In this document: piece by piece, positions 55,773 through 64,000 of the stretch
Layout: each line of letters begins with the position of its first letter
Position numbering within the stretch: position 1 is the first letter of the stretch
Assembly: GCA_035651655.1 (NCBI GenBank)
Contig: DASRFG010000019.1
Location: 1 to 64,000 of the forward strand
From: Terriglobales bacterium
GTDB taxonomy: Bacteria; Acidobacteriota; Terriglobia; Terriglobales; Acidobacteriaceae
DNA: 64,000 nucleotides
Reading direction: 5' to 3'
The notes under the pieces: generated by a model
What the model was told of the DNA's origin: nothing
The model's input: only the letters and a program-made list of their open reading frames with translations
Database searches by the model: none
Made by a program: the position numbers and the translations under genes

Positions 55773-57806
55773 ATGACTGCGTCGCTTCTGGATCGAAAGA
55801 TTGAAAAACGGCCTGATCGGGTCCGCTTGCGGGGCCGGATTCTTTTCCTCACCGAAGACCCGGAACTGATCAAGCGCCAGCTCGCGGGCGAAGACCTGCC
55901 CTGGGACACGAAAAATCCAGCCAACAATCCCAAGCTTCGGGACGACATTTCGACCGACGAGATCACCCCGGCACACATCTGCTTTTTCTTTGACGAAACT
56001 TTGGGGGAGTTTCCCTATACCGGGTTGAAATGCGGCAGCGAGCTGCCGATCAAACGCGGCGACGTAAAAAAGGGCGGCTTCGTGGCCGCGGTGAGCGGGA
56101 AGCGGCGCGGGAAGGGCTCCAGCCGGGAGCAGTCGCCATACGCGGAGCGAAGCGCCGGCATTCAGCTGGTGATCGCGGAAAATATCGAGCGCATTTACAA
56201 GCAGAATTGCCAAAACCTGGGCGTGCTCACATCCACGAATTTCGGGCTGATTGACAAGATCCGCGCGGGTGAGGAGATTCCGCTGTCCGAGTTCACGCAG
56301 GGCGAAGATGAGATCACGCGGCAAATCATCGAGCACGGCGGCCTGTTCCCATTTAACGTGGCGCGCATGCAGGGCAAGGTTTTTTTACCGCCGATTGAAA
56401 CCAAGGCTCGGCCGATGACCGTGGCAGAAAAGATCTTTGCTCGGCACATGATCGCCGGCGGAGACAAAATAGGCGTGCCCGCAGTCAAGCCCGGAGATGC
56501 GGGTTTCGCGCGTACTGATCTACGCTTCAGCCACGAGTACGTCACGCCCATGGCTTCTATCTTTTTTGAGCATTTCGTCGGCAAAGATGCGCCGGTCAAC
56601 GATGCTGGCAGCGTGCTTTTTTTCCGCGATCACCTGACGTTTCTCGACGAAGTGCTCTCCGAAGAGAAGCGCAAGATGGGGCTGCTTGATCTTGCTACCC
56701 AACTGAAGCTCAAGCAGGAAGATTTCGCCAAGTCGCGTGGCATCAAGTTGCACGGCGAATTGCGCGATCGCAAAGGTTCGGAGGGCATTTGCCACTCGCT
56801 GGTTCTGGAGAGCTACGCGCTGCCGGGGCAGTTGAATGTCGGCTCGGATTCGCATACGCCCCACGTGGGCGCGATGGGCTGCGTTGCGTTCGGCATCGGC
56901 ACCACGGATGTATTCAATTCCTGGATCACCAAAGATGTACGAGTGAAGGTGCCGGAGAGCGTAAAGGTAGTCATCCGCGGGAAGCGCCGCCCCAACGTGA
57001 CGGCCAAAGACTTCATCCTGCAATTGCTGGCGCTCGATTACGTTCGCAGCGGCAAGGCGTTGGCCAAAGTCATGGAGTATGCCGGCGAGGCCATTGAAGA
57101 GCTCAGCGTGGACGAGCGCGCCACCATGACGAATATGGCGGCCGAGATCGGTGGATTTACCGGCATTGTGGCGCCTGACAACAAGGTAGTCGATTTCCTG
57201 GTGGAGCGCCGAGGAATGGATCGCAATAAAGCGCAACAGCTAATCGAAGGACTGAACAGCGATCCGGGTGCGCAGTATGCCCAGGTCATCGAACTGGATG
57301 CGGACCAGATTTTCCCCATGGTGGCCACGCCTGGGGATCCGGGAAACGGCAAATTCATCCGCGACCTAAATACGCCGGTGCCGGTTGAGATCGCCTACGG
57401 CGGCACGTGCACTGCCGGCAAGAATGAAGACATGGATATGTATGCTCGCGTGCTCGCCGACGCGCTCAAGCAAGGCAAGCGCGTGGCGGGCAGCTGCAGG
57501 TTCTATATTCAGTTTGGATCGCAGGAGACGCGAGATTATTGCATTCGCAAGGGCTATTTAGACGTCTTCAAGCGGGCGGGAGCGATTGTGATTGAGCCCA
57601 GTTGCGGAGCCTGTATCAACGCCGGACCGGGGGTTTCTACTCGCCCCGACCAGATCGTGATCAGCGCGCAGAACCGGAACTTCCCGGGGCGCAGCGGCCC
57701 GGGGCAGATGTATCTCGCGAGCCCTCTGACGGTCGCAGCGAGCGCGGTGGCCGGTTTTATTACGGAATATCAGCCCAGCGAGCAGCGGGAGTTGGTGCCG
57801 GCGTAG
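55773..57806 (+). CDS. Aconitase/isopropylmalate isomerase-family enzyme with swivel domain first
   Basis: 677 aa. Residues about 55-165 are a LeuD-like swivel domain (DDISTDEITPA; GSSREQSPYAERSAGIQLVI at 115-134). From about 215 follows the LeuC-like domain (TVAEKIFARHMIAG; GSDSHTPHVGAMGCVAFGIG). The [4Fe-4S] ligands are expected as Cys546 (GGTCTAGKN), Cys611 and Cys614 (PSCGACINAGPG). Usual aconitases have the cluster domain first and the swivel last, so the order is reversed. The enzyme could be aconitase, homoaconitase or an isopropylmalate dehydratase; the swivel loop does not decide. No leuA/leuB neighbours are seen, which favours an aconitase-like role. Confidence 0.85.
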   Translation: MTASLLDRKIEKRPDRVRLRGRILFLTEDPELIKRQLAGEDLPWDTKNPANNPKLRDDISTDEITPAHICFFFDETLGEFPYTGLKCGSELPIKRGDVKKGGFVAAVSGKRRGKGSSREQSPYAERSAGIQLVIAENIERIYKQNCQNLGVLTSTNFGLIDKIRAGEEIPLSEFTQGEDEITRQIIEHGGLFPFNVARMQGKVFLPPIETKARPMTVAEKIFARHMIAGGDKIGVPAVKPGDAGFARTDLRFSHEYVTPMASIFFEHFVGKDAPVNDAGSVLFFRDHLTFLDEVLSEEKRKMGLLDLATQLKLKQEDFAKSRGIKLHGELRDRKGSEGICHSLVLESYALPGQLNVGSDSHTPHVGAMGCVAFGIGTTDVFNSWITKDVRVKVPESVKVVIRGKRRPNVTAKDFILQLLALDYVRSGKALAKVMEYAGEAIEELSVDERATMTNMAAEIGGFTGIVAPDNKVVDFLVERRGMDRNKAQQLIEGLNSDPGAQYAQVIELDADQIFPMVATPGDPGNGKFIRDLNTPVPVEIAYGGTCTAGKNEDMDMYARVLADALKQGKRVAGSCRFYIQFGSQETRDYCIRKGYLDVFKRAGAIVIEPSCGACINAGPGVSTRPDQIVISAQNRNFPGRSGPGQMYLASPLTVAASAVAGFITEYQPSEQRELVPA

Positions 57807-57993
57807 GCCCTGTCACCCAGGCGCAAGAACGCGTGCTAACGCGACCCCCATTGCTGCTGAACGCAGAAATTTAGCCATGCGCTGCATGGGGCCGCAGAAT
57901 AGCCTTTTCGCTATACATCAGGCGTGGCATTCTTGCTAAAATAAGGGGTTTAGCGAGCCCTATTGCACCGTCCTAAAGGGAGACACAAAGCTC

Positions 57994-58263
57994 ATGGCCT
58001 ATGTAATCGCAGAACCGTGCATCGGAACCAAGGACACCGCTTGCGTGGACGCTTGCCCCGTGGACTGCATCCATCCGAAAAAGGATGAACCGGCGTACGC
58101 GAGCGAGGAGATGCTCTACATTGACCCGGTGGAGTGCATTGATTGCGGCGCCTGTGTTCCAGTGTGCCCGGTGTCGGCGATCTTCGCCTTGGATGACCTG
58201 CCGGAAAAGTGGAAAGCGTTCACGGAGCGCAACGCCGCATACTACGGCCGCACGCCAGCTTAG
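57994..58263 (+). CDS. fdxA: 7Fe/8Fe ferredoxin, FdxA type
   Basis: An 89-aa electron carrier. Eight Cys occur as C9, C17, C21, C25 (PCIGTKDTACVDACPVDCIHP) and C48, C51, C54, C58 (ECIDCGACVPVCPV). CIGTKD-x-x-C-x-x-x-C-P-x-x-C is the FdxA pattern binding one [3Fe-4S] or [4Fe-4S] and one [4Fe-4S] cluster. AAAGGGAG lies about 13 bases before the ATG. A gap of 187 bp separates it from the aconitase-family gene, so it probably has its own promoter. Confidence 0.93.
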   Translation: MAYVIAEPCIGTKDTACVDACPVDCIHPKKDEPAYASEEMLYIDPVECIDCGACVPVCPVSAIFALDDLPEKWKAFTERNAAYYGRTPA

Positions 58264-58477
58264 TCCTGCGCAAACCAGATTCGGCGCACATTTCGTGCTT
58301 ATTAAAGCGCGGGTGTGCGCCGTCGTTTTTTCTGGTTCTGCCGAATGACAACCAGGGTCGTGAATTCGACCTTCATGCCTTCCCATCCACCATCGCTCCA
58401 GTTAGAATGAAATTTCAGGTCATTACACAGCGTCAGCATACGGGCGCCAGGAAACGCGCCGGGAGCGGTACTTTTCC

Positions 58478-59215
58478 ATGCCGCTGAAGGACTCCGAGGC
58501 CATTGTTCTACGCACGTACCCGCTGCGAGAAGCGGACCTGCTGGTGACGTTTTTCACCCGGGCGGAAGGTAAGGTTCGGGGGGTCGCCCGATCTGCCAAG
58601 AAGTCGAAGCGGCGGTTTGGTGGAGCACTGGAGCCGCTCACCTGGGTACGGGTTTATTACGAGGACCGGGAGCGCCAGGAGCTGGCGCGTATTGATTCAT
58701 GCGAAGTATTGCAGTCTCCCCTGGCAGATCAGGTGAGCTATGCGCGCGCGGTGGCTTTGGCGCACGTGGCCGAGTTACTGGACGAACTCTTGCCCGACCG
58801 CGAAGCCAATGACGCGATTTTCAGGCTGGCTTTGGCGGCATTGGAGCAGTTGCGTAATGACCGCATCTGGATGCCACTGACCTATTTTGAGCTGTGGATT
58901 GCGCGGCTGGTGGGCTTTTTGCCAGAGTTAGGCGAGTGTATGGTTTGTGGCTCGGCGCTGAATGGTGGCCGCGCGTACTTTCATGCGCTGACCGACGGTC
59001 TAATGTGTGCCTCTGATAAGCGACTGGCGTCGTCGGAGATTTCGGCCGAGTCCCGGGCGCTTGCGGGTGAGATGTTTCACGCGCCCCTTGATCGTTTTGC
59101 CGCTCTGGAGTGGCCCAAGGCACGTGCAGCAGACCTGCGTAGATTTCTGGTGCAGACGCTCGAGCGGCACATCGAGAAGAAGCTGGTAACGGCTGGAATG
59201 CTGCACAAGATCTAA
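58478..59215 (+). CDS. recO: DNA repair protein RecO
   Basis: RecO loads RecA on SSB-coated single-stranded DNA with RecF and RecR. N-terminal OB-fold: SEAIVLRTYPLREADLLVTFFTRAEGKVRGVARSAKKSKRRFGGALEPL. Helical region with ELLDELLPDREAN. Zinc-binding motif CMVCGSAL with later MCASDKR. Length 245 aa, normal. It lies 22 bp before glyQ on the same strand; recO-glyQS is a frequent order. Confidence 0.95.
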   Translation: MPLKDSEAIVLRTYPLREADLLVTFFTRAEGKVRGVARSAKKSKRRFGGALEPLTWVRVYYEDRERQELARIDSCEVLQSPLADQVSYARAVALAHVAELLDELLPDREANDAIFRLALAALEQLRNDRIWMPLTYFELWIARLVGFLPELGECMVCGSALNGGRAYFHALTDGLMCASDKRLASSEISAESRALAGEMFHAPLDRFAALEWPKARAADLRRFLVQTLERHIEKKLVTAGMLHKI

Positions 59216-59236
59216 ATAGTTATATCCCTGACAGTC

Positions 59237-60280
59237 ATGAGCGCAACGGCTAAGAATCCGCCGACGTATCAGGAATTGATCCTGCGGCTGCAGAGCTTCT
59301 GGGCCGAGCGCGGATGCGTGCTGCAGCAGCCGTACGATCTGGAAGTGGGCGCAGGCACCATGGCGCCGGAAACTTTCCTGCGGGTGCTCGGGCCACAACC
59401 CTACAGAGTTGCCTATGTGCAGCCCTCGCGAAGGCCGGCGGATGGGCGCTATGGTGAGAATCCCAATCGGCTGTACAAGCACACGCAGTTGCAAGTCATC
59501 TTGAAGCCGCCTCCGGAAAATGTGCAGGACCTTTATTTGGAATCGCTGGCGGCAATCGGGATTGATTTGCGACAGCATGACATCAAGTTCGAAGAGGACA
59601 ATTGGGAATCGCCGACCCTGGGAGCGTGGGGGATCGGCTGGCAGGTAATGCTCGACGGCTTGGAAGTCACGCAGTTCACCTATTTTCAACAGTGTGGGGG
59701 AGTGGACTTAGAGCCCATTTCTGCCGAATTAACCTATGGGCTGGAACGCCTTGCCGCCTTCCTTCAGGATGTGGACAGCGTTTATGACATCGTGTGGGCA
59801 CGAGAGCAGAGCGGTGGTGTAGTGACCTATGGCGATGTTCGGCTGGCTGAAGAAGTGCAATTCTCGGTCTACAACTTTGAGTTGGCCGATGTGGAGAAAA
59901 CCTGGCAACACCTGCGCCTCGATGAAGCTGAATGTCGCGCGCTGCTGGACGCGTATGCTGACTTCAAAGCGGAAGTAGACAAGGGTTCCGACGGAAAACG
60001 TGCAGGGGATGAAGATGAGAAAAAGGACCACACGCGTTTTCCGGTGCTGCCGGCATATGAATTGTGTCTGAAGTGTTCGCATTTGTTTAATGTTCTCGAC
60101 GCGCGAGGAGCAATTTCGGTGACCGAGCGGGTGGGTGTGATCGCGCGCATTCGAGCGCTCGCGGTGGGTATTGCGCAAGCGTGGATCGATCAGCAGCGGA
60201 CGCCTGCTGAAGTGCCGGCAGAGGCGGAGCCGGAAAAAAAGACAAAGTCTGATCGAAAGAAAGCGAAGCAATTTGCCTGA
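59237..60280 (+). CDS. glyQ: Glycine-tRNA ligase alpha subunit
   Basis: Catalytic subunit of the bacterial alpha2beta2 glycyl-tRNA synthetase. Recognisable: [63 protein letters not shown] and [27 protein letters not shown]. The protein is 347 aa, longer than the usual about 300 because of a charged insert near residue 245 ([16 protein letters not shown]) and a Lys-rich tail ([19 protein letters not shown]). The glyS start overlaps its end by 8 bp. Confidence 0.97.
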   Translation: MSATAKNPPTYQELILRLQSFWAERGCVLQQPYDLEVGAGTMAPETFLRVLGPQPYRVAYVQPSRRPADGRYGENPNRLYKHTQLQVILKPPPENVQDLYLESLAAIGIDLRQHDIKFEEDNWESPTLGAWGIGWQVMLDGLEVTQFTYFQQCGGVDLEPISAELTYGLERLAAFLQDVDSVYDIVWAREQSGGVVTYGDVRLAEEVQFSVYNFELADVEKTWQHLRLDEAECRALLDAYADFKAEVDKGSDGKRAGDEDEKKDHTRFPVLPAYELCLKCSHLFNVLDARGAISVTERVGVIARIRALAVGIAQAWIDQQRTPAEVPAEAEPEKKTKSDRKKAKQFA

Positions 60281-62417
60281 TTTTCTGCTCGAGATCGGAT
60301 GCGAAGAGATTCCGGCGCGGATGATTGATGCCGCGTCGCTGGAGCTGCGCGAGCGTGTGCAAAAGCTGCTTCAGCGGGAGCAGCTTCAATCTGGTGGCGC
60401 TATCGTGAGTTTTGATACTCCGCGGCGGCTTGCGATACTAGCCCCGGGGATACCCAGTCAGCAGCCCGACACCGAAGAGCAGGTCACCGGGCCAGCGGTG
60501 AAAGTTGCCTTTAACAACGGACAGCCAACTCCCGCGGCACACGCCTTTGCCAAAAAAGTTGATCTGGATCTTTCGAAAATCGACCGGGTCAATACACCGA
60601 AAGGCGAGTACCTCACGGCCGTTGTCCGCAAGAAAGGCCGCCGGGCTGACGAGATTTTGGCCGAACTTCTGCCGAAAGAGATCAGCTCGATTTATTGGCC
60701 CAAGAGCATGTACTGGCGCTCCAAGGGCGAGCGATTCATCCGGCCGGTGCGATGGCTGGTCGCGATGCTTGACGAGCAGGTGGTGCCGCTCGAATTCGCT
60801 GGAATCCGTGCGGGATCGGAATCTCGCGGGCATAGAACGCTGGGCAAGGCCGTGCGCATACGCAGGCCGGCGGACTATGAGCCGTCCCTCGAAAACGTCG
60901 CAGTTGTGGCCAAGCGTGAGACTCGAGAGCACCGCATTCGCAAGGCTCTGGACGCCGCGACACGCACCGTTACCGGCGCCCGTTGGCGGGAGGACAAAGA
61001 TTTACTCGATACGGTGGTCAATCTTACCGAGTGGCCTTCAGTGATTGTGGGCGGATTTGATCCAGAATTTCTGGACTTGCCTGAGGAAGTGCTGGTCACG
61101 GTGATGCGCGACCACCAGAAATACTTTGCAGTGGAAGATTCCAGCGTCAGGCTCCTGCCGCATTTCCTGGCCGTCCTGAATACCGGCGCCGAGTCAGCCG
61201 ACGTCATTCGGCATGGGCACGAGCGCGTGCTGCGCGCCCGCTTCAATGATGCCCGCTTCTTCTGGCAGACTGATCAGAAAATTCCGTTGCGCGAGCGCGT
61301 TCCCATGCTCAAACAGGTGACTTTCCAGAAGGACCTGGGCAGTTACTACGACAAAACCATTCGAACGCAGCGCCTGGCGAGCCACGTTTCAGGAGTGCTC
61401 AAGGATGCGGGAGTTCCAATTCGTCCCGGAGTTCTCCATAAAGCTGCATTGCTGGCCAAGGCCGATCTCACTACCGAACTAGTGAAAGAGTTCACCGAAC
61501 TGCAAGGTATTGTCGGAGGACTGTACGCGCGAGTGCAGACTCTCGATCACGACATGGCAGAGGACGTCCGTCAGTTAATCGCCGATGCCATCTACGAACA
61601 TTACAAACCGGTTTCGATGGAAGACTCGGTCCCGCGGACTCTTGAGGGAGCGGTACTCTCGATTGCAGACAAAGCCGACAGCATTGCCGGAATGTTTGCA
61701 CTGGGGTTGCAACCGACGGGCTCGAAAGATCCCTTCGCGCTAAGACGTCAGGCCAATGGAATCGTAAAGACCATTGCCGAGAAGAAACTTGCCATGAGCC
61801 TGAGCGATTTAATGGCAGATGCCCGGGCAGGGTATAGCCAGGGGCCAGCGGAGAAGAAATTCACGAACGCCGATTTCGCCGGCTCAGTACGAGGTTTCTT
61901 TCGCGAACGCCTGGAGTTCTATATGCGCGACGCCCGAGGCTTTGCGTACGACGTGGTGAATGCCGTGCTGGCGGCCGGCTTCGACGACGTGGTAGATGCG
62001 GTGGCACGCGCGGAAGCAGTCACCGTCGTGAGGTCCTCACCCGATTTCGCGTCCATTTCCGTGGCCTTTAAGCGAATGAAGAATATTCTTCGGCAGGCCC
62101 ACGAGGCCGGCAGCGCACCGGCTGGGAGTTTCCACGCCGGGTCACTACAGGAACCGGCAGAGGTCAATCTGGCCGAGTTGCTGCCGCGAACGGCCGAATC
62201 GGTCCGCAAATTGCGTGCCGAGGGGAACTATGCGCAGGCGCTGATCGAGATTTCCCGACTCAGGCCCGCGGTAGATACGTTTTTCGATAAGGTCATGGTG
62301 ATGGTAGAAGACGAGCGCCTCCGCGCCAATCGTCTCGCGCTACTGCAGACCCTTCTAAAGGAATTTTCAACAATCGCTGATTTTTCAGAGATCGTGACCG
62401 AGAGCAAAAGTTCTTAA
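60273..62417 (+). CDS. glyS: Glycine-tRNA ligase beta subunit
   Basis: The start is taken as the TTG at 60273 ([19 protein letters not shown]), the canonical GlyS N-terminus; the open frame to 60171 overlaps glyQ and is not homologous. Family features: [73 protein letters not shown] and [15 protein letters not shown]. Length 714 aa. The 8-bp overlap with glyQ fits coupled translation and 1:1 stoichiometry. Confidence 0.97.
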   Translation: MPDFLLEIGCEEIPARMIDAASLELRERVQKLLQREQLQSGGAIVSFDTPRRLAILAPGIPSQQPDTEEQVTGPAVKVAFNNGQPTPAAHAFAKKVDLDLSKIDRVNTPKGEYLTAVVRKKGRRADEILAELLPKEISSIYWPKSMYWRSKGERFIRPVRWLVAMLDEQVVPLEFAGIRAGSESRGHRTLGKAVRIRRPADYEPSLENVAVVAKRETREHRIRKALDAATRTVTGARWREDKDLLDTVVNLTEWPSVIVGGFDPEFLDLPEEVLVTVMRDHQKYFAVEDSSVRLLPHFLAVLNTGAESADVIRHGHERVLRARFNDARFFWQTDQKIPLRERVPMLKQVTFQKDLGSYYDKTIRTQRLASHVSGVLKDAGVPIRPGVLHKAALLAKADLTTELVKEFTELQGIVGGLYARVQTLDHDMAEDVRQLIADAIYEHYKPVSMEDSVPRTLEGAVLSIADKADSIAGMFALGLQPTGSKDPFALRRQANGIVKTIAEKKLAMSLSDLMADARAGYSQGPAEKKFTNADFAGSVRGFFRERLEFYMRDARGFAYDVVNAVLAAGFDDVVDAVARAEAVTVVRSSPDFASISVAFKRMKNILRQAHEAGSAPAGSFHAGSLQEPAEVNLAELLPRTAESVRKLRAEGNYAQALIEISRLRPAVDTFFDKVMVMVEDERLRANRLALLQTLLKEFSTIADFSEIVTESKSS

Positions 62418-62434
62418 CTTGAGAAAAGGAAAAT

Positions 62435-64000
62435 ATGAGCACTCAGACAATTACCGAATTAGATAAGGGCGTAATGGAGATGAAGGCACCAGCCACCAAG
62501 TACGTGTATTTCTTTGGAGGTGGCAAAGCTGACGGCAATGGGAAAATGAAGGACGACCTCGGCGGCAAGGGCGCCGGATTAGCGGAGATGACCAATGCCG
62601 GGCTGCCGGTCCCCCCGGGTTTCACTATCCAGACTGAAGCTTGCCGGGAATACATGCGAACAGCGAAAGTGTCTGCCGAAATCGAGAGACAGATGCAAGA
62701 GGCCCTTGCGCGTCTGGAGAAGCTACAGGGCCAGAAGCTGGGAACGGGTGAAAACCCGCTGCTGGTAAGCGTTCGCTCGGGCGCAAAGTTTTCCATGCCA
62801 GGGATGATGGATACCATCCTGAACCTCGGCCTGAACGATGAGAGTGTGGAAGCCTTGGCGCGGCGCAGCAATAATCCCCGTTTTGCGTACGATTCGTATC
62901 GCCGGCTGATTCAGATGTTCGGCAACGTGGTACTGGAGATTCCCAAGCCCGCATTCGATGAGGTTTTCGACGCAAAAAAGAAGCAAAAGAAAGCCAAGCT
63001 CGATACCGATCTGGATGCGCGCGCATTGCAGGAAGTGATTGAAGACTACAAGAATGTGGTGAAGAAACACGCCAAGCGCGACTTTCCGCAGGACCCACAT
63101 GAGCAGCTAGTGGCGGCGCGCGATGCCGTATTCCGCTCCTGGAACAACGATCGCGCCAAGCACTACCGTCGCATTAACAATATTTCCGATGATCTGGGGA
63201 CGGCGGTAAACGTTCAGGCGATGGTGTTCGGCAACCTGGGCGAGACCAGCGGTACGGGCGTGGGCTTCACCCGCAATCCGGCAACCGGAGTCAAGGAATT
63301 CTACGGTGAGTTCCTGATGAATGCGCAGGGTGAGGACGTAGTGGCTGGCATACGCACACCCGTCCCCATTTCCGAACTGAACAAGGTCATGCCGAATGTG
63401 TACAGCCAACTCCGCGACATCACTACACGGCTGGAGAAGCACTATCGCGACCTGCAGGATTTCGAGTTTACGATCCAGGAAGGCCGCCTGTACATGCTGC
63501 AAACCCGCAACGGAAAGCGCACCGGACGGGCAGCGGTCCGCGTGGCCATACAGATGGTGGAAGAGGGGTTGATCAGCAAGGAAGAAGCGATTTTCCGCGT
63601 GGAGCCCAACCAACTTTACGATTTTCTGGTACCGCGTTTGGATGAGAAGAATGTAAAGATCGAAGTATTGGCTACGGGCCTGCCGGCGTCGCCGGGTGCG
63701 GCTGTAGGTCAGATTGTGTTCACGGCCGATGAAGCCGTAGAAAAAACCAGCAAGGACAAGAAGACGCCGGTGATCCTGGTGCGCGCTGAAACCACTCCGG
63801 AAGATATTCACGGCATGGAAGTGGCCGCCGGGATTCTAACCTCGCGCGGTGGCATGACTAGCCACGCTGCGGTGGTCACTCGAGGCATGGGCAAGTGCTG
63901 CGTGGCTGGCGCGGGCGATATCGAAGTGGACGAGAAAGCGCACGAGATGCGGGTGAAAGGCCAAGTGCTGAAAGATGGCGACTGGATCTCTCTCGACGGC
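62435..64000 (+). CDS. ppdK: Pyruvate, phosphate dikinase, N-terminal part (runs off the window)
   Basis: It interconverts pyruvate, ATP and Pi with phosphoenolpyruvate, AMP and PPi. The ATG at 62435 follows AAGGAAAAT. 522 codons are visible: YVYFFGGGKADGNGKMKDDLGGKGAGLAEMTNAGLPVPPGF opens the ATP-grasp domain, SVRSGAKFSMPGMMDTILNLGLND and LGETSGTGVGFTRNPATG follow, and the phosphohistidine domain has GGMTSHAAVVTRGMGK with the swinging His at codon 477. The PEP/pyruvate barrel lies beyond the window. It starts 17 bp after glyS. Confidence 0.96.
   Translation, partial: MSTQTITELDKGVMEMKAPATKYVYFFGGGKADGNGKMKDDLGGKGAGLAEMTNAGLPVPPGFTIQTEACREYMRTAKVSAEIERQMQEALARLEKLQGQKLGTGENPLLVSVRSGAKFSMPGMMDTILNLGLNDESVEALARRSNNPRFAYDSYRRLIQMFGNVVLEIPKPAFDEVFDAKKKQKKAKLDTDLDARALQEVIEDYKNVVKKHAKRDFPQDPHEQLVAARDAVFRSWNNDRAKHYRRINNISDDLGTAVNVQAMVFGNLGETSGTGVGFTRNPATGVKEFYGEFLMNAQGEDVVAGIRTPVPISELNKVMPNVYSQLRDITTRLEKHYRDLQDFEFTIQEGRLYMLQTRNGKRTGRAAVRVAIQMVEEGLISKEEAIFRVEPNQLYDFLVPRLDEKNVKIEVLATGLPASPGAAVGQIVFTADEAVEKTSKDKKTPVILVRAETTPEDIHGMEVAAGILTSRGGMTSHAAVVTRGMGKCCVAGAGDIEVDEKAHEMRVKGQVLKDGDWISLDG

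Noticed and set aside
57920-57950. Sigma54-like promoter (TGGCATTCTTGCT) before fdxA
   Set aside because: The distance between GG and GC is 7 instead of 10 bases, so it does not fit.

Overview
The window looks like a chromosomal segment of an Acidobacteriota bacterium (Terriglobia / Koribacter-like). Reasons: fairly GC-rich coding DNA, several large Oar-like TonB-dependent receptors with an N-terminal carboxypeptidase-regulatory-like domain, a VWFA-related secreted protein, a GWxTD-domain protein, a Ser/Thr kinase-TolB-TPR fusion, and an LPS-assembly lipoprotein that implies an outer membrane. The lineage is an inference from gene content. No rRNA, tRNA, CRISPR array or phage module was seen.

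Layout. 1-6.4 kb: end of an ABC permease, a MidA-type methyltransferase pair, then a tightly overlapping minus-strand operon psd-pssA-(ASADH-like without active site)-lptE-holA, and a DUF465 gene. 6.5-8.0 kb: a small accessory insertion at the 3' end of rimI, with a 40-bp duplication of the rimI end, a secreted repeat protein and a broken gene. 8-15 kb, minus strand: meaB-mce-tsaB-rimI (methylmalonyl-CoA handling plus tRNA/ribosomal protein modification), a DUF4870 protein, an acyl-CoA dehydrogenase, and a run M20 peptidase-ltaE-Mpo1-like-selW. The selW gene (12248..12472) has an in-frame UGA and is invisible to ordinary ORF calling. 15-26 kb: alpha/beta hydrolase, glycerate kinase, metallo-hydrolase, GLYR-type dehydrogenase, a large secreted BNR-repeat protein, a GNAT, a 54-aa acidic protein and a HyuA-like ATPase. 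26-33 kb: secreted M14 peptidase, then a TonB receptor with a phosphoesterase downstream. 33-38 kb: CsbD and Lmo0937-like stress proteins, lon, and a 1.13-kb AT-richer segment bounded by 29-bp inverted repeats. 38-44 kb: cupin, metallo-hydrolase, a MoaD-MoaE fusion, VWFA, TPR and GWxTD proteins. 44-52 kb: two Oar-like TonB receptors, the second broken by a frameshift. 52-64 kb: hfq-like, suhB, kinase-TPR, a domain-swapped aconitase-family enzyme, fdxA-type ferredoxin, recO, glyQ, glyS and the start of ppdK.

Functional themes are envelope lipid and LPS biogenesis, propionyl/methylmalonyl-CoA metabolism, outer-membrane uptake with secreted hydrolases, and housekeeping translation and repair. 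The most notable observations are the UGA-containing SelW/Rdx-family gene with a plausible bacterial SECIS hairpin, overlapping an Mpo1-like gene by 4 bp; the inverted-repeat-bounded element without a transposase; the rimI 3'-end duplication around an accessory cassette; the MoaD-MoaE fusion whose linker is encoded by palindromic repeat-like DNA; the swivel-first aconitase-family enzyme; and an ASADH homologue with its catalytic residues replaced.
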